A stretch of DNA of 23,498 nt, from IMG/VR virus record IMGVR_UViG_3300035180_000626, positions 1-23,498 of that record; one strand, 5' to 3'. Both the position numbers and the translations under genes were made by a program. Source of the stretch: a virus. Every line of letters starts with the position of its first letter. The stretch's first letter is position 1. Under the pieces are notes generated by a model that had not been told where the DNA came from, made no database searches, and saw nothing but the letters and a program-made list of their open reading frames with translations. Positions 1 to 7,341 of this stretch are shown in pieces.

Positions 1-459
1 TTTGGCACTATTTCCATAGTTAGACCCATTATCTCTACCTTTCCTTATTGTAGGTATTTCTTTCTTTACTAGCCCCTGTGCATTATACATACATTGATTT
101 TTATAAAAAATTAAGATATTTTCGTGTGCTTTCATAGGTTGTTTTTTAGCATTAAGATGGCCTGTTTGCTTACTTTTATGCCATATCCATTCATATTTTA
201 AGTAATCAATTTGTGACGCTCCAAGCATTTTATCAAAGGGGGGTTGTGCCGTTAAAACAATAGCCGCATTAGGTTTGCATACCCGCCAATATTCAGCCCA
301 TAATTTATTTAGTGGTAATATGCTATCCCATTTATTTTGTGTTGTACCATATGGTAAATCGCATAATACCATATCAATAACACCATCGGGTATTTCTTTC
401 ATTGCATCAAAGCAATCGGCATTATAAAATCTGCCACCTTTTAAATCTTGATACCACAT
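1..459 (-). CDS. DNA methyltransferase, N6-adenine/N4-cytosine type (C-terminal part off window)
   Basis: The reading frame is open from the ATG at 459 to the window edge (153 codons), so the C-terminus is missing. Residues 34-38 read DLPYG, a form of catalytic motif IV ((D/N/S)PP(Y/F)) of amino-methyltransferases, followed by TTQNKWD as in many phage site-specific MTases. The stretch from about residue 62 (KPNAAIVLTAQPPF) resembles the following strand of the fold. The family transfers a methyl group from SAM to adenine N6 or cytosine N4 in duplex DNA. Its start overlaps the stop of the clamp gene in a TAATG, so it is the last visible gene of the leftward operon. Target specificity cannot be read from sequence; self-protection against host restriction is an inference. 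Confidence 0.85.
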   Translation of the reverse strand, partial: MWYQDLKGGRFYNADCFDAMKEIPDGVIDMVLCDLPYGTTQNKWDSILPLNKLWAEYWRVCKPNAAIVLTAQPPFDKMLGASQIDYLKYEWIWHKSKQTGHLNAKKQPMKAHENILIFYKNQCMYNAQGLVKKEIPTIRKGRDNGSNYGNSAK

Positions 460-1457
460 TACCGCATACCCGCAATAACACCACGTATATTATCACCGAA
501 GAAATAGACATAAGATTGGCTTACATTCAAGTCTATTAGTGTTGCATAGGGTTCTATCAACTGCATGTACTTATAGTTAACAGAAATTCCTTTAGGCAAT
601 CCTTCAACCGCATAGGTTGCCCCTGCACCATCTACTTCTTCAGTTGCTAGCTGCCCCTCATTAATCATAATGCGGCTAGATTTGTGGGCAAATGGTTTAA
701 TTGCATCAATGCCCACAAATAGCATAGGTGGTACAGGAATGGGTTTAGATGGTAAGTTAATCAATTTGGTTATATCAGGCCATTTATCATTATACATTTG
801 TGTTCTAATCCAACTACCATCAGTAAACCAGAAAGTAACAGAAGTAGCTGAATAGCCCATTTTGTCAAGTGATTTACCAGACTTTAAAATAGCAGCAAGC
901 GCGGCTTTTGGGATTGGGTATTCACCAGGCATATCTATGCCATGCCAATATTCAAACAATACTTCACGATTTGTAGAGTACATTGAATTAGTTTTGAGTA
1001 ACACTGAAGCAGTAACAACATGCTCACTATTATCCGCCACGAGTATCTGTACAGCTTCAAACCCCTTTTTCAAATTATCATTGATAATAATTGTAGGGCT
1101 ATCCGGCTGTGCATAGGTCATAGCCATAGGCTCAGCACAAGGTATTACTGCTTTGAAGTTTTCAGACTTGATTGATAGCTTGTAATTATCAAGCTGTGTA
1201 ATAGATAAACTTTCACCGCATTTTGAAAGCGCGGCGGTTAATTTTACCGTGTGTGGGCAAATACTAATATCTTCTTCAATGACTTGACCGGCTGCTAGCA
1301 AACCATTGAAGGCTGTTGCGGCCCTGTTCCCTAGCACACAGTAAGTTTCAAAAACTTGGCCTTCTTCTTTTTGCACCAATGACACAAATTTAAGTGCGGC
1401 TAGCAGTGAGCTAGTTGCACCAGGTTCTGCTTTAGCTTTGCGGGGGCCTCTAGCCAT
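459..1457 (-). CDS. DNA polymerase III beta-like sliding clamp
   Basis: This 332-residue protein resembles phage-encoded DnaN-like processivity factors: an N-terminal region with AALKFVSLVQ and the CPHTVKLTAAL stretch, and a C-terminus with YFFGDNIRGVIAGMR, similar to the ending of bacterial beta clamps, where the last strand closes in PMR. It is a little shorter than bacterial DnaN (about 370 residues). The family forms a ring around DNA and tethers polymerase and other partners. It overlaps the upstream 70-residue gene and the downstream methyltransferase by one base each (TAATG), indicating translational coupling. No DNA polymerase gene is visible, so it may load host Pol III or work with the PrimPol at 8269-10602 (inference). 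Confidence 0.75.
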   Translation of the reverse strand: MARGPRKAKAEPGATSSLLAALKFVSLVQKEEGQVFETYCVLGNRAATAFNGLLAAGQVIEEDISICPHTVKLTAALSKCGESLSITQLDNYKLSIKSENFKAVIPCAEPMAMTYAQPDSPTIIINDNLKKGFEAVQILVADNSEHVVTASVLLKTNSMYSTNREVLFEYWHGIDMPGEYPIPKAALAAILKSGKSLDKMGYSATSVTFWFTDGSWIRTQMYNDKWPDITKLINLPSKPIPVPPMLFVGIDAIKPFAHKSSRIMINEGQLATEEVDGAGATYAVEGLPKGISVNYKYMQLIEPYATLIDLNVSQSYVYFFGDNIRGVIAGMR

Positions 1458-1669
1458 TAGAAAGGCACCACTTCTTCATAGCTAGAGCAACCATTAGCAA
1501 TAACTCTTGCTGGTGGCCTGCATTTAGCAAGCTCACAAACTTCAGTTTTTTCTGTGAAGTTATCACAAGTAATACAGGTGCGAATAGAACTATTAAGCTC
1601 TACCCTAATAACTTCAGTTAAGCGCCTGATAATATCATTTGTTGCTAGTTCACGTTCACTAATATTCAT
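1457..1669 (-). CDS. small Cys-rich protein, same module as nuclease C-terminus
   Basis: A 70-residue protein of no recognised named family. An N-terminal helix-like part (residues 1-30) is followed by a cysteine module: C32-x2-C35-x9-C45-x15-C61, with an extra C50. The C-terminal tail of the nuclease at 3424-4281 has C246-x2-C249-x12-C262-x15-C278, with the same x15 spacing and the same GC-x2-aromatic ending, so both probably fold as the same small metal-binding unit. The gene starts inside the helicase gene's end (11-base overlap) and couples to the clamp start. A role as a metal-binding adaptor in the replication complex is only an inference. Confidence 0.7.
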   Translation of the reverse strand: MNISERELATNDIIRRLTEVIRVELNSSIRTCITCDNFTEKTEVCELAKCRPPARVIANGCSSYEEVVPF

Positions 1670-3257
1670 AGCCTAACACCTCTGGATAAGGAAGCTTATT
1701 AACCCATACTCTAATTCTTTTTGGTACCCTTAGCTGTGCAGCAATGCTTAGCACATTGTCGGTAGTTGCACCATCTTCATATTCTTTAGCTAGTGGTATG
1801 CGCTGCCTGAGCCAATCTAAAGCTAGCTTTCTAGCTTTAGGATTATCAAAAGCTACCCATTCTTTAAACATTTGCATATCACAATAGTAGGTAACTCTAA
1901 CTGATGGTGGCTTACCAATTTTTTCATGCTTAAGATAAGTTACCTTATTTACATTGAAGTACTCTACCAAAGGTATGCCGGTAGAAATTAATTCTTCAGT
2001 GCTTGCTGTGTCTTTAAACTTATCTTCAAAGATAAATTCAAAATTACACGCTGCACAAAACCTTACTGAAGCATGGTTATAGCAGCCACATTCTTCACAG
2101 ATTTTTACAGGTGCATCACCTGTACCCTTACCCTTCTTTTTTGGTATAACAGGGTCATTGATAGGCCCAAGCTTCTTAGTATTTCCTGCAAAGTCTAACA
2201 CCATGCAAAATTGTTTGCCGGTTGCCGGTGATGGCCTGGTACCTCTGCCTAACATTTGTACCCACAATACGGGTGATATTGTAGGGCGCAACATGACAAT
2301 TAAATCAAGCGGTGGGTGGTCAATGCCGGTTGTAAGCTTGCCCATATTCACAGCCCATTTAACCCGGCCTGCCTTCCAGTCTGCTAAAGCCTTCTCATTT
2401 ACTTCATCAGACTTTTTAGAATGTAAGCACACAGAAGTTTGCCCGAATACCTTAATAAGCATTTCATTGATATGTTCAGCATGTTGTATGCCCGTAGCAA
2501 ATACCATAGCAGAGCGCCTAGAGGGTGCATAAAGCATAGTTTCTTGAAGGGCTGCAAAGGTAGTCTTTTCATTGTCTACTAGCTCTTGTAAATCATGCTG
2601 CTTGTAATCACCGTTTGAAATACCAATTCCACTAGCATCTATTTCAACATTGGTTTTCTTTGGTATAAGTGGCGCTAGGTAGCCTTCAGCTATCAACCTG
2701 GTGAAAGCTTCTACCCCCGTTAGATTATAGCATATATCCGTGAATATACCCCCATCAGTAATATAACCTTGTCCTAACCTCCAAGGTGTAGCAGACAAAC
2801 CAATTACCTTAAAATAAGGGTTTATAGCCCTAAAGTGATTAATCACCCTACCATACATAGTTTCAGCATCAGGCGATACTAAATGAGCTTCATCTATAAA
2901 GCCTAAGTCTCTGTGCCCAAATGCCCCCAAGTTACGCACAATGGAACCTACACCCCCGAAAATAATAGGTGCATGGGTTTCTTTACGGTTCAAACCGGCT
3001 GAATAGATGCCCAAGGGTGCTTGCGGCCATGCCTCTAAAAGCTTGTTAGAATTTTGCTCTATGAGTTCTTTAACGTGTGTCATTTTGATTACACGCTGCC
3101 CAGGCCAGCCTTGGAAAATACGTTTTATTGTATTAGCAATCACAATTGATTTGCCGGTACCTGTGGGCAAGGCAATAACAGGATTTCCATTATGATTAGC
3201 AAAGTAATCAAAAATAGATTGTTCTGCTTCCTGCTGATACCATCTAGGTTGAAACAT
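1659..3257 (-). CDS. SF2 DEAD/DEAH-box helicase with zinc-finger-like insert
   Basis: The 532-residue protein carries the SF2 motif set: Walker A PTGTGKS at residues 31-37, DEAH at 122-125, SAT at 155-157, and motif VI as QMLGRGTRPS in the second RecA-like domain. After the helicase core there is a CEECG...CAAC four-cysteine knuckle, a layout seen in RadD-like and phage recombination helicases. The family unwinds or remodels branched DNA using ATP. It lies between the 61-residue gene (TAATG coupling) and the Cys-rich gene in the leftward replication/recombination operon, so branch migration or replication restart is the likely role. Which substrate it prefers is not visible. Confidence 0.9.
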   Translation of the reverse strand: MFQPRWYQQEAEQSIFDYFANHNGNPVIALPTGTGKSIVIANTIKRIFQGWPGQRVIKMTHVKELIEQNSNKLLEAWPQAPLGIYSAGLNRKETHAPIIFGGVGSIVRNLGAFGHRDLGFIDEAHLVSPDAETMYGRVINHFRAINPYFKVIGLSATPWRLGQGYITDGGIFTDICYNLTGVEAFTRLIAEGYLAPLIPKKTNVEIDASGIGISNGDYKQHDLQELVDNEKTTFAALQETMLYAPSRRSAMVFATGIQHAEHINEMLIKVFGQTSVCLHSKKSDEVNEKALADWKAGRVKWAVNMGKLTTGIDHPPLDLIVMLRPTISPVLWVQMLGRGTRPSPATGKQFCMVLDFAGNTKKLGPINDPVIPKKKGKGTGDAPVKICEECGCYNHASVRFCAACNFEFIFEDKFKDTASTEELISTGIPLVEYFNVNKVTYLKHEKIGKPPSVRVTYYCDMQMFKEWVAFDNPKARKLALDWLRQRIPLAKEYEDGATTDNVLSIAAQLRVPKRIRVWVNKLPYPEVLGYEY

Positions 3258-3442
3258 TAGATTGCTTTAGCTAGCTCTAGTTCATGGATAGATTTGCACT
3301 TAGGGCAAGTTACTTTTGCGTAGTTAGATGTAATCCAAAATGTTGCCCCTGCTTTTGATAACACTTCAAACTTGCATAGCACATTAAAGGCATTAGTGTT
3401 ATCATTTGCATAATGCACAATCTCTACACTATTGGTACCCAT
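3257..3442 (-). CDS. hypothetical 61-residue protein with a CxxC
   Basis: The family is not recognised. The 61-residue protein has a mixed beta-rich N-terminal part and a CPKC motif at residues 47-50, followed by a helix-like ending. A single CxxC is not enough for a zinc site unless it dimerises. Its start lies within the end of the nuclease gene (19-base overlap) and its stop overlaps the helicase ATG as TAATG, so it is embedded between two DNA-processing genes. The tight packing supports it as a real gene; function is unknown. Confidence 0.65.
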   Translation of the reverse strand: MGTNSVEIVHYANDNTNAFNVLCKFEVLSKAGATFWITSNYAKVTCPKCKSIHELELAKAI

Positions 3443-4281
3443 TGTTCACACCCTTTTGCAATAAAATCTTCAGGAATGATATTATTATAAAGTCTGCAAT
3501 ACCATTGCCCATTATCCACAGCTACACTATTTATACAACTTCTGCAATTCTTTTCTGCCTGTTCCCCTCTATGGCATAAGCCCATAAAGTCACAATACTT
3601 GCATTCAAATACTGCTTCACTGTAGGCAAACTTTTCAGGGGGTACTGTTGCCTTAATAATATCCTCAGCCTTAGCTTCAAGTTGCTCGGCTAGTTGCCAG
3701 TCCAAAGCCACAATTTCAATGTGTAAATCATCATCATTTTTATTAATACAACAATACAAAGCATAGCGTATTTTATAATGTTTGCCATAGTTGCACATTT
3801 GGGCGTAGTGCTGTGGCTTTGCCTTTTGTACGCCTTCTGATTTGAGTTTTTCAAAACCTGAGCCTGTACCTTGTGTTTTAAATTCAAGTAGTAACCTTTC
3901 ATTAATATTATACTTGATAGGTGGGCTAGCTTGCCCATCCAGGCTACCCCCAAAATGGCCCATAACAGCCGTTATGCGTTGTTGTTTACCCTCAGGTGTT
4001 AAATCTATTACTTCAAATCCAATACCCCTGAGCCATTCAATAAATCGAGCTTCTTCTCTATGCCCACGATTAAACAGGCGCTGCATTCTACCACTATGCT
4101 TAGTGTACTTAACCCATCTAAAAACATTGAATAGATACCGGCTGCAAGGATGCCCTATCTGTGAAGCACCCAAATGCTTCCTATGGCCATCACCATAGGC
4201 CGTAACACAATATGCATCTATATCGGCTTTGATTACATTGGCTATTGTTTTGCGATTAACTGCAATGGTTAAATCTAGCAT
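3424..4281 (-). CDS. Cas4/AddB-like PD-(D/E)XK nuclease with probable Fe-S cluster
   Basis: The 285-residue protein has the RecB/Cas4 nuclease signature: GGSLDG with D115, LLEFKTQ with E133 and K135, and Q157 in the QHYAQM helix; H73 in RGHREE may be the motif-I residue. C46 (in PCSRYLF) plus C227-x2-C230-x5-C236 match the one-plus-three cysteine arrangement that holds a 4Fe-4S cluster in AddB and Cas4. A second C-terminal Cys module (C246, C249, C262, C278) follows. The family degrades DNA ends. With the Sak4-like ATPase and ssDNA-binding protein upstream it fits a phage recombination set in which the nuclease makes single-stranded ends for annealing (inference). A 9-bp hairpin lies just upstream. 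Confidence 0.85.
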   Translation of the reverse strand: MLDLTIAVNRKTIANVIKADIDAYCVTAYGDGHRKHLGASQIGHPCSRYLFNVFRWVKYTKHSGRMQRLFNRGHREEARFIEWLRGIGFEVIDLTPEGKQQRITAVMGHFGGSLDGQASPPIKYNINERLLLEFKTQGTGSGFEKLKSEGVQKAKPQHYAQMCNYGKHYKIRYALYCCINKNDDDLHIEIVALDWQLAEQLEAKAEDIIKATVPPEKFAYSEAVFECKYCDFMGLCHRGEQAEKNCRSCINSVAVDNGQWYCRLYNNIIPEDFIAKGCEQWVPIV

Positions 4282-4301
4282 AGTAGCCCTTTCATAAGTT
4301 A

Positions 4302-4322
4302 GGGGCAGGCTTAGCCTGCCCC
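4302..4322. terminator. 9-bp perfect hairpin between ssDNA-binding and nuclease genes
   Basis: GGGGCAGGC and GCCTGCCCC flank a 3-base TTA loop. On the leftward transcript the hairpin lies between the stop of the 221-residue gene and the nuclease ribosome-binding site, but no T-run follows, so strong termination is unlikely; it may act as an mRNA processing or stability element, or attenuate. In the rightward sense CCCTTCTTT follows, so it could stop antisense transcription. Confidence 0.5.
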
Positions 4323-4342
4323 CCTTCTTTACGCAGTACTTA

Positions 4343-5008
4343 TTACTTCTGCCAGGGGGCGCGCCCTGCTGGCGGCTGTTGCTGCCAAGGGGCGGCAGCG
4401 GCGGGCGGCTCTTGTGGTGGTGGCTGATTAGCAGGGGGTTGCTGAGTCGGTGGCTGGTTCCACTGTGTAGTAGGGGGTTGCCCTGCTAGTGCAGCCCAAG
4501 GCCCACCCTGTGCGGCTGGTGGGGGCTGTTGTGCTGGTGGTGGTGCTTGGTGCGCCTGAGGGGCAAAGCCTGCTGAGTTTGCCGGTGGCTGCTGTGGTGC
4601 TTTGCCTGGTTCATTACCATTAGCATCAAACACCTTATTAACCTGCATAAAGTCACTATCTTTTTGCTTAGTAACTTCAATCATGCAGCGCGCACCACGG
4701 AAAGCCGCGCCTTCATTCATCATAGAAGCACGAAAAATGCCTGTGGCATGAGACAGGGCAGCAAGCCGCTTATGTGAGTTATCAGCCGTTTCTTGCTTAG
4801 GTGACCATAGCCCATAGTACTTTTTAATTGTACCGGCTGGTGTTTCAAACTCTACTACAAACTGTGGCCTGCCTTCAGCATCATCTTTAATAGGCACAAT
4901 AGATGTATTGATAATAACAGCAGGGAATTTACCCTCAGGGTGGTTATTTAGCCCGCCCTGTTCTGGTGTATATTGGTTTGCATCAAATTCATAATTAAAA
5001 CCAGTCAT
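4343..5008 (-). CDS. probable single-stranded DNA-binding protein with P/Q-rich tail
   Basis: The 221-residue protein has a folded N-terminal part (about residues 1-125; contains YYGLWSPKQE and the FRGARCMIEV strand) resembling DUF669-type phage ssDNA-binding proteins, which sit next to Sak/Sak4 ATPases. From about residue 130 to the end it is low-complexity, rich in Pro, Gln and Ala, ending APWQK, like the flexible tails of SSB proteins but without the acidic tip. The local DNA is more GC-rich for this reason. It lies between the RyR-domain gene and the nuclease. Binding of ssDNA and recruitment of partners through the tail are inferences from family and context. Confidence 0.6.
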   Translation of the reverse strand: MTGFNYEFDANQYTPEQGGLNNHPEGKFPAVIINTSIVPIKDDAEGRPQFVVEFETPAGTIKKYYGLWSPKQETADNSHKRLAALSHATGIFRASMMNEGAAFRGARCMIEVTKQKDSDFMQVNKVFDANGNEPGKAPQQPPANSAGFAPQAHQAPPPAQQPPPAAQGGPWAALAGQPPTTQWNQPPTQQPPANQPPPQEPPAAAAPWQQQPPAGRAPWQK

Positions 5009-5044
5009 TGTATTTACTTTCCTAGGTTAGGGGTTAAAGTTAAA

Positions 5045-5419
5045 TTATGCGGGCAAAGCCCCCAGGTGATGCTTAAGGGAGTGTACCACAGCCTTAAACA
5101 AGTAATCCTTGCTCTTTTGCTCTTGTGGCAATTCCACAAAAGACACGCAGCAAGGGTGCTCTTTTTTCTCAGGGTCTTTCACAGGCCCATACTTCCACCC
5201 ATCAGCAAGCTTACCCTTCAGCCAATTATTATGACTATCATCAGGCAATGCTGTAGGGTTTGCAATGTGGAAGTTAACCCCGTCAATGGCGCTTTTGTGC
5301 TGCCAATCTGAGGCTAGTTCCCATTCGGCTTGTGACACATCACCAAGTGATGCACAGTATGCACAGTATGCACGGTTAACCTCATGGCATACCACTGCAA
5401 TATCCTCAATATTAAGCAT
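5045..5419 (-). CDS. RyR-domain protein
   Basis: The 124-residue protein is essentially one RyR domain, the repeat first described in ryanodine receptors. The recognisable parts are the VCHEVNRAYC start, GDVSQAEWE (residues 27-34), the HIANP segment, GWKYGPVKDP (74-83) and the ending ELPQEQKSKDYLF followed by a helix. Bacterial and phage RyR domains are small stand-alone proteins of unproven function; comparative genomics has proposed that they recognise nucleotide-derived ligands. It lies between the Sak4-like ATPase and the ssDNA-binding protein in the leftward operon and is probably co-expressed early. Its role in replication or in countering host defence is open. Confidence 0.85.
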   Translation of the reverse strand: MLNIEDIAVVCHEVNRAYCAYCASLGDVSQAEWELASDWQHKSAIDGVNFHIANPTALPDDSHNNWLKGKLADGWKYGPVKDPEKKEHPCCVSFVELPQEQKSKDYLFKAVVHSLKHHLGALPA

Positions 5420-5439
5420 AATTGCTACCTTTCACCCAC

Positions 5440-6120
5440 CTATGACATTACTTTATTGAATAGTGCGGTTAGGTTACACTGTTCAAATTCTGCAAGCTTG
5501 CCACTTCTATCCCTAGCAACAGCATCAAAGCTAGCGGCTGTTCTAAAAGCTTTGTATTGGCCCACACCTGGTATGTTATGAATACCCAAGTTTAAGATAA
5601 TATCATACAAGTGAGGCACATAGGAAGGCAGGAACTTACCAGGAAATGCGGGGCGCATCATGCCTTCTACAATTTCCATTTTACAAATCAGATATGTGTG
5701 CTTGCGCGGCATATGAAATAGTGTGTTAAGGTGCGGCACCATGCTATCAGCCATTTTACCATATGCCGCTTGCCCATGCGCTTTATTACCGGATGAAGAT
5801 TTAGTATTTAAAGCTTCACGCAAATATATGCTTGCCATTTCGGACAAGCTATCAATGCATACAGTATCAAAGTTGTTAGCTTCATGCGACCTAATAAGCC
5901 ATGCAAAGAAATCTTCTATATGCTTGCTGGTTGGCGCTAGATATGTGGGCACCGTGCTACCCTTCATGGATAACAAACCTGGTTCACAAGCAAGCAATAT
6001 AGGGCGCGGTGCTGTGTTTGTGATAGGTGTTTTGCCCGTGCCTGGTGCACCATATACCAAACACTTAGCCCCATTCAGGGCGGCAAAAGTGCTAGCAGGG
6101 CGCAAATCATTAATGTTCAC
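5440..6120 (-). CDS. Sak4-like RecA-fold ATPase (AAA_24 type), GTG start
   Basis: Walker A GAPGTGKT follows a short N-terminal strand, and a Walker B-like FDTVCIDSLSEM lies about 60 residues later, as in Sak4-type phage recombination ATPases. These are reduced RecA/RadA cores that help anneal single strands together with a cognate SSB. The frame opens upstream to a TTG at 6141, but the GTG at 6120 is preferred: GCAGAGG lies nine bases ahead and it leaves only an 11-base overlap with the 29-codon ORF upstream, giving 226 residues. An SSB candidate and a nuclease lie downstream. Assignment to Sak4 rather than another AAA_24 group is from recall. Confidence 0.8.
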   Translation of the reverse strand: MNINDLRPASTFAALNGAKCLVYGAPGTGKTPITNTAPRPILLACEPGLLSMKGSTVPTYLAPTSKHIEDFFAWLIRSHEANNFDTVCIDSLSEMASIYLREALNTKSSSGNKAHGQAAYGKMADSMVPHLNTLFHMPRKHTYLICKMEIVEGMMRPAFPGKFLPSYVPHLYDIILNLGIHNIPGVGQYKAFRTAASFDAVARDRSGKLAEFEQCNLTALFNKVMS

Positions 6121-6199
6121 TGTTAAAAGCCTCTGCAGCAACGGGTGCTATTGGTTTAATAAGCTCTAGCATAGCTTCTGCATATTCTTTGTTGCTCAT
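6110..6199 (-). CDS. possible 29-residue microprotein
   Basis: An ATG at 6199 overlaps the TGA of the KTSC gene as ATGA and opens a frame of 29 residues beginning MSNKEYAEAMLELIKP and ending at TAA 6110. It bridges the otherwise empty gap to the ATPase start and overlaps that start by 11 bases, the same style of overlap as the other genes of the operon. The peptide could form one amphipathic helix. No family is recognised. It may be a real microprotein or only a coupling ORF that carries ribosomes to the GTG of the ATPase. Confidence 0.45.
   Translation of the reverse strand: MSNKEYAEAMLELIKPIAPVAAEAFNSEH
6130..6136 (-). promoter_or_regulatory. Shine-Dalgarno that decides the GTG start of the ATPase
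   Basis: On the minus strand this reads GCAGAGG and ends nine bases before the GTG at 6120. The alternative TTG at 6141 has no comparable purine-rich site upstream, so the shorter protein is favoured. Confidence 0.5.
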
Positions 6200-6411
6200 C
6201 TTACCCGTTTACCTGTGTAATTTGGTCTAATATGCTTGGCAAAGTGTGCACCAATACTATCAGCATTTGCAAGGGCTTCATGGTGTTCTGGTGGTACACC
6301 AATATAGCTATAAGTTGCGCCGCTGCTAAACTGAACATGCATTTCTTGTGTGGCTGCATCATAACCTACACCAGCAATGTTAGAAGAATTTACCGGCTTA
6401 ATATCAACCAT
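6196..6411 (-). CDS. KTSC-domain protein
   Basis: Beginning at the ATG at 6411, the 71-residue protein is a single KTSC domain: VNSSNIAGVGYDAATQEMHV, then a strand pair containing YSYIGVPPE, a helix (HEALANADSIGAHF) and the ending HIRPNYTGKRV. The domain is named after its occurrence at the C-terminus of some lysyl-tRNA synthetases; stand-alone copies are common in phages and their function is unknown. The frame is open to 6459, but 6411 is the better start because AAAAGG lies seven bases upstream and it leaves an 8-base overlap with the preceding gene's stop. Confidence 0.8.
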   Translation of the reverse strand: MVDIKPVNSSNIAGVGYDAATQEMHVQFSSGATYSYIGVPPEHHEALANADSIGAHFAKHIRPNYTGKRVR

Positions 6412-6619
6412 TGTTACACCTTTTGTCATTGCTCTTTTTTGCCGCGCAATCTTTACCACTAGGCCCTAGTTCTGGGATGTCTTTAGCATGTATTTCATCA
6501 CCATCTAATGCCCTGCCCGCCTGTGGGCAAGGGTAAACAAAGGTAATATGCCTATTACCATCATTAATAATTTGTGATGGTGCATAACATGCCAGAACCA
6601 AGGCGGCAACCTTAAACAT
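6404..6619 (-). CDS. hypothetical 71-residue protein
   Basis: No family is recognised. The N-terminus (MFKVAALVLACYAPSQ) is hydrophobic for about twelve residues but is followed by IINDGNRHITFVYPCPQAGR, which looks like a folded strand region rather than a secreted mature part, so a signal peptide is doubtful. The C-terminus is polar and Lys/Asn-rich. It couples to the 152-residue gene upstream (TAATG) and overlaps the KTSC gene start. Being in a tight operon supports expression; function is unknown. Confidence 0.65.
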   Translation of the reverse strand: MFKVAALVLACYAPSQIINDGNRHITFVYPCPQAGRALDGDEIHAKDIPELGPSGKDCAAKKSNDKRCNNG

Positions 6620-7077
6620 TATTTCACCATAAAACCTAGCAATGTTTTGCGCTTACGCGGCTGCACTTCCAAAACTCCTACAGGTGGTGGGGGTTCATTG
6701 GTAAAGTAGCCTATCATTGCTTCAGTCTTTTGCTGCATAGCTTGGTTGCGTGCAAGTAAATTATCAAAGCGGTTATTAATATCATTTACCATAACATCAT
6801 AGCTATTATAAATAGCCTGGATAGTCGTAGCTCTATCTTGTTCCAGTGTATCAGCTTCAATCCTAAGCAGGTCAAGCGTGTACCTATGATCTTTAACCAT
6901 AAGTTGCCCTGAATTACTGATGCTTCTAGCCTGGTGTGCAAGATGATTTGCAAAGTTCTGCAAATCATCAAAGGCGGGCAAAACCTCAGGTGCATACGTT
7001 TCTTGCTGTGGTGGTTTATCCTCTACCGGCATTGGGGGCCTTTCTGTTAGGCGCGGAAATTTAATTGCTGTGTTCAT
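6619..7077 (-). CDS. hypothetical helical protein, 152 residues
   Basis: No family is recognised. A proline-rich N-terminal arm (about 1-30) is followed by a long, largely helical part (about 35-125) with polar heptad-like patterning, probably coiled coil, then a Pro stretch (NEPPPPVG) and a basic ending RKRKTLLGFMVK. Such a layout suits an oligomeric structural or adaptor protein. It is the third gene from the leftward promoter and therefore presumably early. One of only four GATC sites in the window (6888) lies within it. Confidence 0.65.
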   Translation of the reverse strand: MNTAIKFPRLTERPPMPVEDKPPQQETYAPEVLPAFDDLQNFANHLAHQARSISNSGQLMVKDHRYTLDLLRIEADTLEQDRATTIQAIYNSYDVMVNDINNRFDNLLARNQAMQQKTEAMIGYFTNEPPPPVGVLEVQPRKRKTLLGFMVK

Positions 7078-7106
7078 ATTACACCTGTTGAAGTTAAGGT
7101 TGAAGA

Positions 7107-7340
7107 TTATTTTTCTAGTAAGCTCTCTAGCTCAGCTAGGGTAATCAAACCGGCTTGTGATTTTTCTCTAGCTGCATTTAAGACATAATTAGTATCGGGT
7201 TTATTATCTATGCTATTATAGGCTTCAAATGCCTCTTGTAATTCAATTTTAGTACCAGGGAATAGATTAGGCTTAAGCCTAGCTACAGTTTCGCCATTAA
7301 GCTCTATGCAATCCCCTACAATATACAAACCCTCAGCCAT
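7107..7340 (-). CDS. hypothetical 77-residue acidic protein
   Basis: No family is recognised. The start is set at the ATG at 7340 (MAEGLYIVGD), preceded by AAGAAGAAATAAT just after the stop of the upstream gene; a longer frame reaches 7391 but would lie within the upstream gene. A short beta-like N-terminal part (YIVGDCIELNGETVARL) is followed by an acidic helical part ending LAELESLLEK. It is the second gene of the leftward operon. Confidence 0.65.
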   Translation of the reverse strand: MAEGLYIVGDCIELNGETVARLKPNLFPGTKIELQEAFEAYNSIDNKPDTNYVLNAAREKSQAGLITLAELESLLEK

Positions 7341-7341
7341 A

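Noticed and set aside
4343-4600. Tandem repeat or CRISPR-like structure in the GC-rich stretch
   Set aside because: The periodicity comes from Pro/Gln/Ala codons of the SSB-like tail; there are no regular spacers or identical repeats.
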